From Paraburkholderia rhizosphaerae (GTDB taxonomy: Bacteria > Pseudomonadota > Gammaproteobacteria > Burkholderiales > Burkholderiaceae): a stretch of 64,000 nt of DNA. Below the pieces are notes generated by a model. That model did no database searches. It worked only from the letters and a program-made list of their open reading frames with translations, and was not told where the DNA came from. Below are positions 15,261-24,098 of the stretch, piece by piece. Position numbers and translations under genes: made by a program. Each line of letters starts with the position of its first letter. The stretch's first letter is position 1. The DNA is taken from assembly GCF_004366595.1 (NCBI RefSeq), contig NZ_SORE01000029.1, positions 1-64,000 on the forward strand, given 5' to 3'.

Positions 15261-16933
15261 CAGCGATGCTCCTGCGCTTCGCGTTGCTTCGAACCGGTCG
15301 CTGCGTTTGCTGCACCGGCATGCATCGGACATCCGATCACGGCGCCTGCCGCACCGTTCGCGGCTGCGCGCGCCGGTCGCGTCGGCATCGCCATCAGCCG
15401 TTCGTATAGCGCACGATATTGATCGATCATTTGCGCCTTCGTATAAAACCGGCGCACGCGCGCGATGCCCGCTGCCTGCGCCGCATGCCAGCGTGGCGCG
15501 TCGCCGAGCAGTTCGACGACCGCCTGCGCGAACGCAGCCGGATTCGCAATCGGCACGACGAGGCCGGCGGCGCCGAGCGCACGGTCATCGTCACCATAGC
15601 CTTCGATCAGCTGGCGGCACGACCCGACATCAGTCGTAATCGACGGCACGCCGGCCGCGAATCCTTCGAGCACGACAAGCGGCAGCGCCTCGCTGATCGA
15701 CGTCAGCGCGAGTGCATCGACTTGCGGCAGGATCGCGTCGATTCTTTGGAAGCCGAGAAACTTCACGTGATTCGCAAGGCCGAGACTTTGCGCGAGCGCG
15801 CGACATTCCTGCGCGTACGCCGGATCTTCTTCCTCGGGTCCGACGATCCAGCCTTCGATATCCGGCATCGTGCGCGACACGATGAACATCGCGCGAATAA
15901 ACGTCTTGATGTCCTTGATCGGCACGACGCGGCCGATCAGCGCGACGACCTTGCCGCGCGCCGCGTGCGCCGGCTCGCGCGCACGTTCAGCGCGTTTGTC
16001 GACGAGCGGCGCCAGCGCGTCGACGTCGACGCCGTTCGGGATATTGCGCGTGCGCGCAGCATCGGCGCCATCGGCAACCTGCCGCTGGCGGTTCGTTTCA
16101 TACAACGCGACGATGTCATCGGCCGCGTCGTACGCAAGCTTACCGAGCGCTTCGAAGAAGCGCACCCAAAGCTCGCGGAAATAGCTGATCTTCGCGATGT
16201 CGCGCTCGAACGCACCGCGGTTGTCGCGAATCCACTGGCTTTGCAGCAGGTCGATCTTGCGTTCCTTCGTGTAGATGCCATGCTCGGACACGAGCAGCGG
16301 CCGCCCGGTCCGATAGTGGAGCAGCGCACCGAGAAAACCCGCGTAGCCGGTCGATACCGTGTGATACACGCGTGCCGGCGGCAATTGCGCGGCGATCCGC
16401 GCGAGCTGCCACAGCGGCTTATGCATGATCCGCACGGTCCAGAAATAGTCGGTAAACGACGGGTCCGTGCAGTGCCGATGATATTGATCGACGATAAAGT
16501 CCCACGCTGCGCGGCTCGACGCGAACTGCGCTTCATTTAGCGGACCGTCGTCGCCGATCAGATGCACCATGTCCGCCATCAACGTGGCCGGATTCGCGCC
16601 ATGCCGGTTGCGCCATGCGTCGTGCAGTTCGGCCGATTTCGCGAACGCTCGCGTGTCGCCGGGAATTTCGCGTGCCACTTGGGTTTCGGCAGGCGCCGCT
16701 TCATACAGGTAATGCGCTTCGAAATGCACGACGTTATCGGGCAGCGCATAAACAGCACCGTGATAGTCCTCTTCCCGGCTGCCGACAAACGCAATCGCAA
16801 AGCGCGTGTCCGGATACGACCTGATCATCAGGTCGACCCAGCTCGATACGCCACCGCGTACAAACGGGAACGTGCCTTCGAGCAGCAGGCACACATCGGC
16901 TTCGGCGGCGCGGCGCAAAAATGGCTGATTCAT
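15260..16933 (-). CDS. pelF: PelF, cytosolic glycosyltransferase for Pel synthesis
   Basis: 557 residues, GT4-type two-Rossmann fold. Signals are LLLEGTFPFVRGGVSSWV near the N-terminus, SEHGIYTKERK, the donor-binding VALIGRVVPIKDI, and the EX7E pair in SEALPLVVLEGFAAG. The family uses UDP-GalNAc-type donors and polymerises Pel. The start is ATG 16933, overlapping the pelE end by 4 nt. The C-terminal 35 residues are an Ala-rich tail. Confidence 0.94.
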   Translation of the reverse strand: MNQPFLRRAAEADVCLLLEGTFPFVRGGVSSWVDLMIRSYPDTRFAIAFVGSREEDYHGAVYALPDNVVHFEAHYLYEAAPAETQVAREIPGDTRAFAKSAELHDAWRNRHGANPATLMADMVHLIGDDGPLNEAQFASSRAAWDFIVDQYHRHCTDPSFTDYFWTVRIMHKPLWQLARIAAQLPPARVYHTVSTGYAGFLGALLHYRTGRPLLVSEHGIYTKERKIDLLQSQWIRDNRGAFERDIAKISYFRELWVRFFEALGKLAYDAADDIVALYETNRQRQVADGADAARTRNIPNGVDVDALAPLVDKRAERAREPAHAARGKVVALIGRVVPIKDIKTFIRAMFIVSRTMPDIEGWIVGPEEEDPAYAQECRALAQSLGLANHVKFLGFQRIDAILPQVDALALTSISEALPLVVLEGFAAGVPSITTDVGSCRQLIEGYGDDDRALGAAGLVVPIANPAAFAQAVVELLGDAPRWHAAQAAGIARVRRFYTKAQMIDQYRALYERLMAMPTRPARAAANGAAGAVIGCPMHAGAANAATGSKQREAQEHR

Positions 16934-17973
16934 AGGGACCAGTAACGCACAACAGGTTTGAGCATCGGCAGCACGGATGCATGGCCGAGCGACGCGAGCA
17001 GTTCCGCGACGCGCGCGTAATCGCGTTGCAGGTACGCGGTTTCGGCAAGCCACGGCACGAGCCGCTCGCGCGGAAAGCCAAGCGCTTGCGCACGCGCCAT
17101 ATAACCGGCTGCTTCATCGGCTGCCCCGTGCGCGAGGGCAAGACGCCCGCGTATCAGCCACAGTGCCGCATCGCCATCGTCGATCTCGAGCGCGGCGCGC
17201 GCATAACGGTCCGCCTGCTCGAGCGTATGCGTGTAGACCGCCCCTTGCACGAGGTTCTGATAGACCAGCTCGAAATACAGCTCGGCCAGTTGCCGGTTGA
17301 TCGAATGACGCTCGCTATCGGTCTGCGCAAGCTCGAGCTCCTGTGCAGTCTGGAAGATCTTCTGCATCACATCGTTTTCCGCCTGATCGAGCGTGCCGTA
17401 CGCAATCAACCGCACGTCCTCGATCGGGTCGGCGAGCAGATCGCGCAGCAGCGTGCCGGTGGTGCGAGTCGGCATGCTCTGGATCGCGACGAGCGCGGAT
17501 AGCCGGTCCGACGCATTCACCTGTGTGTTCGTAAGCCGTGCCTGCAGGCGCGCACCGCCGCCATGCGACACACGCGACATCAGATACGTGACGAACTCGG
17601 GCGCGCGGACCTGCTGCAGGTCTTCGTCGCTGCGTTTCGCGGGAAAAATCGCCGCCCATGCGCAACTGACCAGCAGCACGAGGCCGCCTGCGACCGGCAC
17701 GAAGCTGCAGAACAGCCAGATAAACAGCAACGTGAAGCCGCGCGGCTCGCGATATCGCAGCGGCAGCATCGACCGGAACAGCACCGCCTGCAGTGCACCG
17801 CATATCGCATTGAGCAGCATCGCCGGCAGCAACGGTCCATCCGCGGTCGCTCCGGGTGCGAGCTGCCAGATCGCGAAACCCTGCGCAAGCGCGAGAACCG
17901 CCACCGCGAGCAACGCGCCGCAAGTTAACGCCGCGCGCCGCACAGATGCCGACGAAGCTGACCGGTCAGCCAT
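16930..17973 (-). CDS. pelE: PelE, inner-membrane TPR scaffold
   Basis: 347 residues. Two or three membrane helices lie in the first 110 residues, followed by a soluble alpha-helical part with TPR-like repeats (residues about 180-340, for example ADRYARAALEIDDGDAALWLIRGRLALAHG). PelE links PelD to the synthase complex. It overlaps pelD by 8 nt and pelF by 4 nt, the tight packing typical of this operon. Confidence 0.9.
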   Translation of the reverse strand: MADRSASSASVRRAALTCGALLAVAVLALAQGFAIWQLAPGATADGPLLPAMLLNAICGALQAVLFRSMLPLRYREPRGFTLLFIWLFCSFVPVAGGLVLLVSCAWAAIFPAKRSDEDLQQVRAPEFVTYLMSRVSHGGGARLQARLTNTQVNASDRLSALVAIQSMPTRTTGTLLRDLLADPIEDVRLIAYGTLDQAENDVMQKIFQTAQELELAQTDSERHSINRQLAELYFELVYQNLVQGAVYTHTLEQADRYARAALEIDDGDAALWLIRGRLALAHGAADEAAGYMARAQALGFPRERLVPWLAETAYLQRDYARVAELLASLGHASVLPMLKPVVRYWSL

Positions 17974-19384
17974 CGATGCCGCTGCGCGTCAGCAGCCCTC
18001 GCAGTGCGGGACCCGGCGCGCCGGTGCCGAGGTGCAGCGTATGCACACCGATACGCGCGCCTTCGAGGTCGACGTTGAACTGCACGCGCAAGCTCGCTTC
18101 GATGCGCGCGAGGTAGCCGTCCACGCCGGTCTCGTCGGTGGCCGGCATCAGGTTGATCAGCACCGAGCGGCCGTCGGTCCGGATCGGCCACAGCAGATCG
18201 AGCGAGCGGCGCCGACGCATCACGTGCTCGAAGAACGAGTCGCCGGCATCGTCATGCGGAAACACCAGCGCGACCAGCGACGACGCAATGCCCGCCGAGC
18301 GCACGAGCCGCGCGAGCCGGCTCATGTCGAGGGCGAAATCGTACGGGCAGTCCGGCACGACCTGCAGGATGTCGCGCACCTGCTGCGCGTGTTCGACACC
18401 ATCCGCGTAGTAGCCGAGCAGCACGAGCAGCAATTGCAGGTTATCGAAATTCAGCGATAGAAACGGCATGCGCCGGATCGCGAGCAACGCGAGCACGTCG
18501 CCGTCCGCGGCGACCAGTGGCGCGCAGACGAGCAGCGACGTTTGCGAGACCGGCTGTTCGTCGCTGCGCAGATGCGCGACACTCTTCGTGTCGAGTGCGC
18601 GCACAACCAGTTCATCGTGCGGATCGATCTCGAACGTATCGCCCAGACGCGCGAGCGCGGTCGTGTCGACCTTGCCTGCACGCACCGGATAAAGCGCTGC
18701 CACTTCGATCTGACAGGCCTGGGCAACAAATTCGAGCAATTCACGCGCGCCCGGCATCTCGCCCGCCGTATGCGTGCGCGGCACTTCGAGCCCGTGCGCG
18801 ACCGATAGCCGCCGCAACTCGGTAATCGAGTCGCGCAGCGTGGTCGGCTTCGACAGCAGGTCTTTTTCGAGCCGTTCGTGGGACAGGCGCATCAGATAGT
18901 GGCTGTTCGTCATCGCCACCAGCCGGTCGTTCAGGTAACCGTTCAGCGAGTCGGCACGCTGCGCGCGGGCGCCCCAGATGTCGCCGAAATGACCGGCGAT
19001 AATCGTCTGCAGCAGGCCGCCGGTGAAAAACATCGTGGGCCACGCGTCGCCGCCGCCGTGCGTGTGAACGAGCCAGACGCCGATCAGCAGCGCGCTCGCG
19101 TAAAGACCGAGCAATGTGCCGTAGCGCAGCGCGACGACCAGCGTCGCGAACCATAGCCACGGAAAGCCGGTCTTCAGCAACAGCGGATCGGACGGATCGA
19201 ACCGCCAGCACAGCACGCAGACGATCAGCATGAACGCAGTCGTCTCGACGATCGCGAAGGGCCGCGTCACCGCTGGCGCGACGAAACGCCCCACCGCATT
19301 CAGATTGCCGAACGGATGGGTGTGCCGCGATTTCACCGTGTTCGCATGCGTGTCGCTGTCCGATGGGGAAGTGGCAGTATTCAC
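17966..19384 (-). CDS. pelD: PelD, membrane c-di-GMP receptor
   Basis: 472 residues from GTG 19384, which has a CAGGAG site 6 nt upstream; a longer frame to 19459 has no such site. Four membrane helices come first, then a coiled linker, a GAF domain (around LLEFVAQACQIEVAALYPV) and a degenerate GGDEF domain without the GGDEF motif. An RSLD tetrad in RRRRSLDLLWPI matches the RxxD inhibitory-site motif that binds c-di-GMP in Pseudomonas PelD. It should gate polymer synthesis post-translationally. Confidence 0.92.
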   Translation of the reverse strand: MNTATSPSDSDTHANTVKSRHTHPFGNLNAVGRFVAPAVTRPFAIVETTAFMLIVCVLCWRFDPSDPLLLKTGFPWLWFATLVVALRYGTLLGLYASALLIGVWLVHTHGGGDAWPTMFFTGGLLQTIIAGHFGDIWGARAQRADSLNGYLNDRLVAMTNSHYLMRLSHERLEKDLLSKPTTLRDSITELRRLSVAHGLEVPRTHTAGEMPGARELLEFVAQACQIEVAALYPVRAGKVDTTALARLGDTFEIDPHDELVVRALDTKSVAHLRSDEQPVSQTSLLVCAPLVAADGDVLALLAIRRMPFLSLNFDNLQLLLVLLGYYADGVEHAQQVRDILQVVPDCPYDFALDMSRLARLVRSAGIASSLVALVFPHDDAGDSFFEHVMRRRRSLDLLWPIRTDGRSVLINLMPATDETGVDGYLARIEASLRVQFNVDLEGARIGVHTLHLGTGAPGPALRGLLTRSGIDG

Positions 19385-19433
19385 GGCCGGCTCCTGATCG
19401 CCTGTCGAAAGCCCAGTGAGAGTGCGCGCCGCA

Positions 19434-20009
19434 TTACGCGTGCGCGCGCAACGGCGCAAGCAGCTTGCCGATCAGCGATGTCGCGACGTTCGCGAGACTC
19501 GAGCGGCTCCATCCGCTGCGCGAGCCGGTCGCGCTCCATACCACCTGGCCGGACGCGACATCGACCAGTTCAAACGTGACGCCCGCGACCGGTTCGCCAT
19601 CGACGCCCGCCTTGTAGCGCCACTCCTCGACCGCGCCAGTCAGCACGTATTTCACGTGTTGCTCGCGCGCCCATGCGAGCTTCTTCTCGCCAATCTCCCG
19701 CTGCGCGGTATCGAACATTGCGTTCGACGCTGCATCGGCCGGCGCGACGCGCACATCGGTCAGGCCGTTTTCGCGCAGCACATTCGCGGCAATCGCAGTC
19801 GCGCTGCTGCCGGCGGCCGGCGTCTCGGTGAAGTTCGCGAGCGACACGACCGCGACAGGATCGTTCGCGGCGAGCGCGGGCGTGGCCGCGGTCTGCGTAA
19901 TCGAGCCGCACGCGGAAAGCAGCAGCACGGTTGCTGCCGCCGCGGCCAGCCACCGAAGCGGACGTACCCGCCCTTGTGCCGCATGCGCATGTTTGTCATT
20001 GGTGTTCAT
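19434..20009 (-). CDS. pelC: PelC, outer-membrane lipoprotein
   Basis: 191 residues from ATG 20009, which has GGAG 6 nt upstream. The signal peptide ends in lipobox LLSAC (Cys34), followed by a small alpha/beta domain with VKYVLTGAVEEWRYK and GVTFELVDVASGQVVWS. PelC forms a ring under the outer membrane that guides the cationic polymer to PelB. A gap of 96 nt separates it from pelB, the largest in the operon. Confidence 0.88.
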   Translation of the reverse strand: MNTNDKHAHAAQGRVRPLRWLAAAAATVLLLSACGSITQTAATPALAANDPVAVVSLANFTETPAAGSSATAIAANVLRENGLTDVRVAPADAASNAMFDTAQREIGEKKLAWAREQHVKYVLTGAVEEWRYKAGVDGEPVAGVTFELVDVASGQVVWSATGSRSGWSRSSLANVATSLIGKLLAPLRAHA

Positions 20010-20105
20010 CGACCACTCCTTTTTCATTACGTTTGCGTTGTCGCCTTGTTCGTGTTGCCGTGGTGTGCCGATCATTGCGTCGACGCGCCACCCTACCCTG
20101 CACAA

Positions 20106-23100
20106 TCAGTAATACCAGTTGTATCGCGCGCCCATCAGCGTGACCGGCGTGCCGAGATGGGACACGCGCTGATGCTGGAAGAACAACGCGAGGTGATCGC
20201 CGCCGAACACGCTGCCCGCGACTCCGACGTTGATGTCCGGCCCCCATCCCTGATTCGAATCGTGCAGGATGCCGACATCGAGAAACGGCCGCCAGCGATG
20301 CGTGTACTGTTCGAGCAGATCGTTGCCGAAGCCGAAGTACAGCCCGTATTGCGTGTACGTATCCGGCAGGAAATCGCCGGCCACCGCAGGCTGGTTGGCG
20401 GCGGGAATCAGCCGCGAGATCAGCGGGTCCGCGCTGCCGCTCGCGCCGTAACCGCCATGCACGCCGATCACGCGCACGGTGTAGTCCGGATATAGCGTGT
20501 GAAAGCGGTAGCTGATTTCGCCGGTCGACAGTACGCCGCTGCCGATATAGCTGCGCGCCTGGCTGTAGAAGCGGTCCGCTTCGACGCTACCGGTCATCGT
20601 GATGCGTTCGGTCACGCGGTACGTGAAGTCGCCGATCAGGTTGTCCTTCATGCCGCCGACCTGCAGCGTTTGCGTTTCGTCGGCAAGCTGATTGCGGCCG
20701 GCGCGCACGCCAAGCGTCAGCGCGGAGTTGCGGCCCGTCTGCGCCGCGAGCGCGAACGTATAAAAGCTATCGAGTGCGTCACGCCGGCCCGCTGTCACCT
20801 GCCACGCGGTGTCGCGTGTTTGCCGCCGCGCGTACACGCTAAGCGACCGGTCCACCGACGGCACGTTGACCAGCTGCGTGGTATCGGTCGAATGCTGGAA
20901 GTTCTGCACGCCGGTCACGCCGACCAGGTAGCGCTCCGCAATCTTGCGGCTCGCGGCGAGCGTCTGCTCGATATAGTCGAGCGGATGTTCGACATGGCTC
21001 GTCACGGTCGCGTCGATCGATTGCGGCCAGTCGAGCGCCGTTTCGGTCACACGCGTGTGCATCGCGGTATCGTCGGGTGCGCCTCCGAATGCCTCGAACG
21101 CAAGCTGTTGCGCGCGGTCCGGCTGGTCGATCGCGATCGTCGCGTCGATCCGGTCGCCAATCGGCAGCCGCGAGCGTTCCTGCGCGAGCAGGCGTTCGAG
21201 TTCGGGAAGATCGTTGTCGGCCAGCGCGATCGTCAAGCGCGCATCCGCGGGACGCGCGAGACTGAGCGCATATTGCTGCGCGAGCCAGCGCTTCGCGAGC
21301 AGATTGCTTTCGTGCGACACCGCCCACGCAATCGCCACTTCTTTCGCGACCGCTTCGCGCAGCCGGTTGTTCTGCGCGAGTTCCGCACCGCTTTGCGGCG
21401 CGGAACCCGGCAAGCCCGCCGCGCTGCCGAGCAGCGTGCGGCGCACGTAGGCGACGTCCGCCGGCGCCGCCGCCGTCGATAGCAGGCTGTCGAGCAAGGC
21501 CGTCGACGCGTCGGCCGTCGCGTAATCGCTGGACAATGCGACTTGCCGGCCGCGCAGATCCGCGAGCGTTTCTGCATCCTGCGCCGCGCGGCCGCGTAGC
21601 GCCGCACGCGGCACGCCGTGCAGCTTCGCGAGGGCCGCCGAATCCTGTTGCAGCTGCAACCACACCTTATGGCGGATCGACCATGCGAAGTCCGCATGAC
21701 CGGCCATTTCCTGCGCCTCCGCATAGGTGAGCAGCCATAGCGGGTCGCGCGACAGTGAGCCCGCCTGACGCCGCAGATATTCGAGTGCCGCGACCGGCCG
21801 GTTCAGCCGCATTTCGGCGGCCGCGTACGGCCCCCACAGCGCGGCGCTGCGATCGACACTGCCCCGCCAGCGATTCAGCGCGCGCAGCAGATCCGCGTCG
21901 CTGCCGTAGTCGACGAGCGTCCACAGATACGCGGCCCGCATGTCCGACGTCGCATCCGGCAACTGAACCGCGCGCTCGAGGTCGGCGAGCGCGTCGAGCG
22001 GCCGGTCGGTCAGGCGTTCATATTCGGCGCGTACCGCCAGCACGGCGGGCGTCGCTTGCGCGGCGCGCCGCTCGTCAGGGGTCAGGCTCGAGAGCAACGC
22101 GGCGATGCGATCGAATGCCTGCGCATCGGTGTAGTAGAAAATTGCGTCCCGCAGCGCGCGCGTCGAGTGATCGCGCCGGTAGCGTAACTCGGCAACACGC
22201 CCCGCATCGATCGGATACGGGTCGTAGAAGTCCGTCATTTCGCCAAGTTCGTCGGGCGTTGCCGCGCCGTGCGCGAGCAAATGCCGGTACGCATCGTTCG
22301 CATCGGCATCGAGCTGCAGCAACCGCGCAAGTTCCGCGTAATCACGCCAGAAGTCTTCGCTTGCGTCGCTCGCGCCGGCACGCGCGCGCTTTAACGCCGC
22401 AAATGATCCCTGATAATCGCCCGCGCGGTATAACACGCTCGCGGTGCGCAGCGCCGCATTTGCGTCGTTCGGATCGCGTGCCTGCACGGCGCGATAAGCG
22501 GCAAGCGCCTGATCGTCATGACCCGCGCGTTCGGCCAGCGCGCCGATGCGCTGATCGAGCGCGTCCGCGTTCGTGCCGCGCGGCAGCGAACGCAGAAACG
22601 CCAGACCGTCGTCAGGACGGCCGAGGCGCTCGTACGTTGCCGTCACGTTGTCGATCAGCTTCAGGTCGCCGGGCGTGGCGCGCGCCTGATGAACAAGCGC
22701 GGCCAGATACGCTTCGTCGTCGTCGAGCATCGGCGCGATACGCAGCACGTTTTGCCAGCCGACCGGGTCGTCCGACAATTGCGCATAGTCGAGCCACGAC
22801 TTCAGCGCGCGCGCCGGGTCGCGATTCCACTCGGCGGTCTGCGCGACACGTTTGACCCACAGCGCGGAGCGCGGATTGCGCTGCACCTGCTGCGCGGCGA
22901 TCTGTTGCGCGCGCGCCAGATCGCCGGATTCGATAAACGCGTTGAAGACGACGTCGGCGACATCGGGATTCGAGCCGACAGAGGGCATAGCGGGTTGCAC
23001 GGGGGCCGCGATACGCACGAGCCGCGCGCCATCGCGCGTGCCGAACGATACCGCTGCCGCGGGCCGCGCGACCGGCCCGTCACGATACGTGAACGACGCG

Positions 23101-24098
23101 TGCGACACCGCGCGCGCAGCACTCACATAGCTCGCGTAGGCAGCCGTTCGACCCGCCCGCGGCGCGGCTTGCGCGAGCGCGCGGGGCTCATGCGATTCAG
23201 CAGGCTGCGTCCGCGCAAAGCGGGCCAGCATGCGCGCATAGCGGTCGACGGCATCGGGCCGGTTCGCCGCGCGCGCGACGTTCAGCAATACGACCAGCGT
23301 AGCCGGATCGTCGGCCAGTGTGCCGAGATGCGCGTCCGCTGCCGCAAGCGCATCGGCCAGCAGATTGCCCGACTGCAGCGCACGAATCCCTTCGATAAAG
23401 CAGCGGCGCTGTTCGTCGCGCGTTTGCGCGGCGGTCTGCTTGCGAAACCAGGCGTCCGCTGCCGCGCGATAGTCGCCGACCTGCAGCGCGTAACGCGCGA
23501 TCTGCGTATCCCACTCGTTGCGCCCTTGCGGATCGTGCCGCGACAAGCGCGTGTAGAGATCCGTCGCGAGGCGCGGCAAACCGGCCGACGCGGCGCGCTG
23601 CGCGAGCCATTCGAGATCGCGTGGCGCCCATTCGTCACGCGCAGCCTCGGTCAAGCGCTCGCGCAAGTCGGCCAGCGCCGCCGCGCGACGCGGGTCGGTT
23701 TCGGTCAGCGCGAAGGTCCGCTGCTCCGCCACGGCAAGACGCAGCATGGTTGCGGCGCGCCGCATATCGGCGCTATGCAGCGCGTCCATTCGCGCGGCGA
23801 TGCGCTGCGCGTCATCCGTGCGGCCCAGATACAGGTATTGCGCGCCGAGCAGCGCCAGAAAATCCTCGTTGTCGGGCTGCACGCGCGACCACGCTTCGAG
23901 ATAGGCGACCGAGAGATCGCTCGGCGCGCCGACCGATGCGACGCGCGCACGCATGCCGCCGCGCGGCGCGACAGCGTACATCGTGACGAGCACGACCGCC
24001 GCGAGTATCAGCACCAGCGATGTCGACGCGACCCGAGGACGCTTGCCTCTCGCCCCGGTGGTCGCGTCCGTTGCGTGATTGGCCGCCGGATTAGCCAT
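20106..24098 (-). CDS. pelB: PelB, TPR scaffold and outer-membrane porin
   Basis: 1330 residues, longer than the 1193 of Pseudomonas. An N-terminal membrane anchor (about residues 25-45) is followed by some 800 residues of TPR helices (for example AYRAVQARDPNDANAALRTASVLYRAGDYQGSFAALKRA). The last roughly 350 residues are beta-barrel strands ending in Tyr-Trp-Tyr-Tyr, an aromatic end as in outer-membrane porins. It exports Pel and its TPRs bind PelA. The start at 24098 overlaps the pelA stop by 8 nt. Confidence 0.92.
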   Translation of the reverse strand: MANPAANHATDATTGARGKRPRVASTSLVLILAAVVLVTMYAVAPRGGMRARVASVGAPSDLSVAYLEAWSRVQPDNEDFLALLGAQYLYLGRTDDAQRIAARMDALHSADMRRAATMLRLAVAEQRTFALTETDPRRAAALADLRERLTEAARDEWAPRDLEWLAQRAASAGLPRLATDLYTRLSRHDPQGRNEWDTQIARYALQVGDYRAAADAWFRKQTAAQTRDEQRRCFIEGIRALQSGNLLADALAAADAHLGTLADDPATLVVLLNVARAANRPDAVDRYARMLARFARTQPAESHEPRALAQAAPRAGRTAAYASYVSAARAVSHASFTYRDGPVARPAAAVSFGTRDGARLVRIAAPVQPAMPSVGSNPDVADVVFNAFIESGDLARAQQIAAQQVQRNPRSALWVKRVAQTAEWNRDPARALKSWLDYAQLSDDPVGWQNVLRIAPMLDDDEAYLAALVHQARATPGDLKLIDNVTATYERLGRPDDGLAFLRSLPRGTNADALDQRIGALAERAGHDDQALAAYRAVQARDPNDANAALRTASVLYRAGDYQGSFAALKRARAGASDASEDFWRDYAELARLLQLDADANDAYRHLLAHGAATPDELGEMTDFYDPYPIDAGRVAELRYRRDHSTRALRDAIFYYTDAQAFDRIAALLSSLTPDERRAAQATPAVLAVRAEYERLTDRPLDALADLERAVQLPDATSDMRAAYLWTLVDYGSDADLLRALNRWRGSVDRSAALWGPYAAAEMRLNRPVAALEYLRRQAGSLSRDPLWLLTYAEAQEMAGHADFAWSIRHKVWLQLQQDSAALAKLHGVPRAALRGRAAQDAETLADLRGRQVALSSDYATADASTALLDSLLSTAAAPADVAYVRRTLLGSAAGLPGSAPQSGAELAQNNRLREAVAKEVAIAWAVSHESNLLAKRWLAQQYALSLARPADARLTIALADNDLPELERLLAQERSRLPIGDRIDATIAIDQPDRAQQLAFEAFGGAPDDTAMHTRVTETALDWPQSIDATVTSHVEHPLDYIEQTLAASRKIAERYLVGVTGVQNFQHSTDTTQLVNVPSVDRSLSVYARRQTRDTAWQVTAGRRDALDSFYTFALAAQTGRNSALTLGVRAGRNQLADETQTLQVGGMKDNLIGDFTYRVTERITMTGSVEADRFYSQARSYIGSGVLSTGEISYRFHTLYPDYTVRVIGVHGGYGASGSADPLISRLIPAANQPAVAGDFLPDTYTQYGLYFGFGNDLLEQYTHRWRPFLDVGILHDSNQGWGPDINVGVAGSVFGGDHLALFFQHQRVSHLGTPVTLMGARYNWYY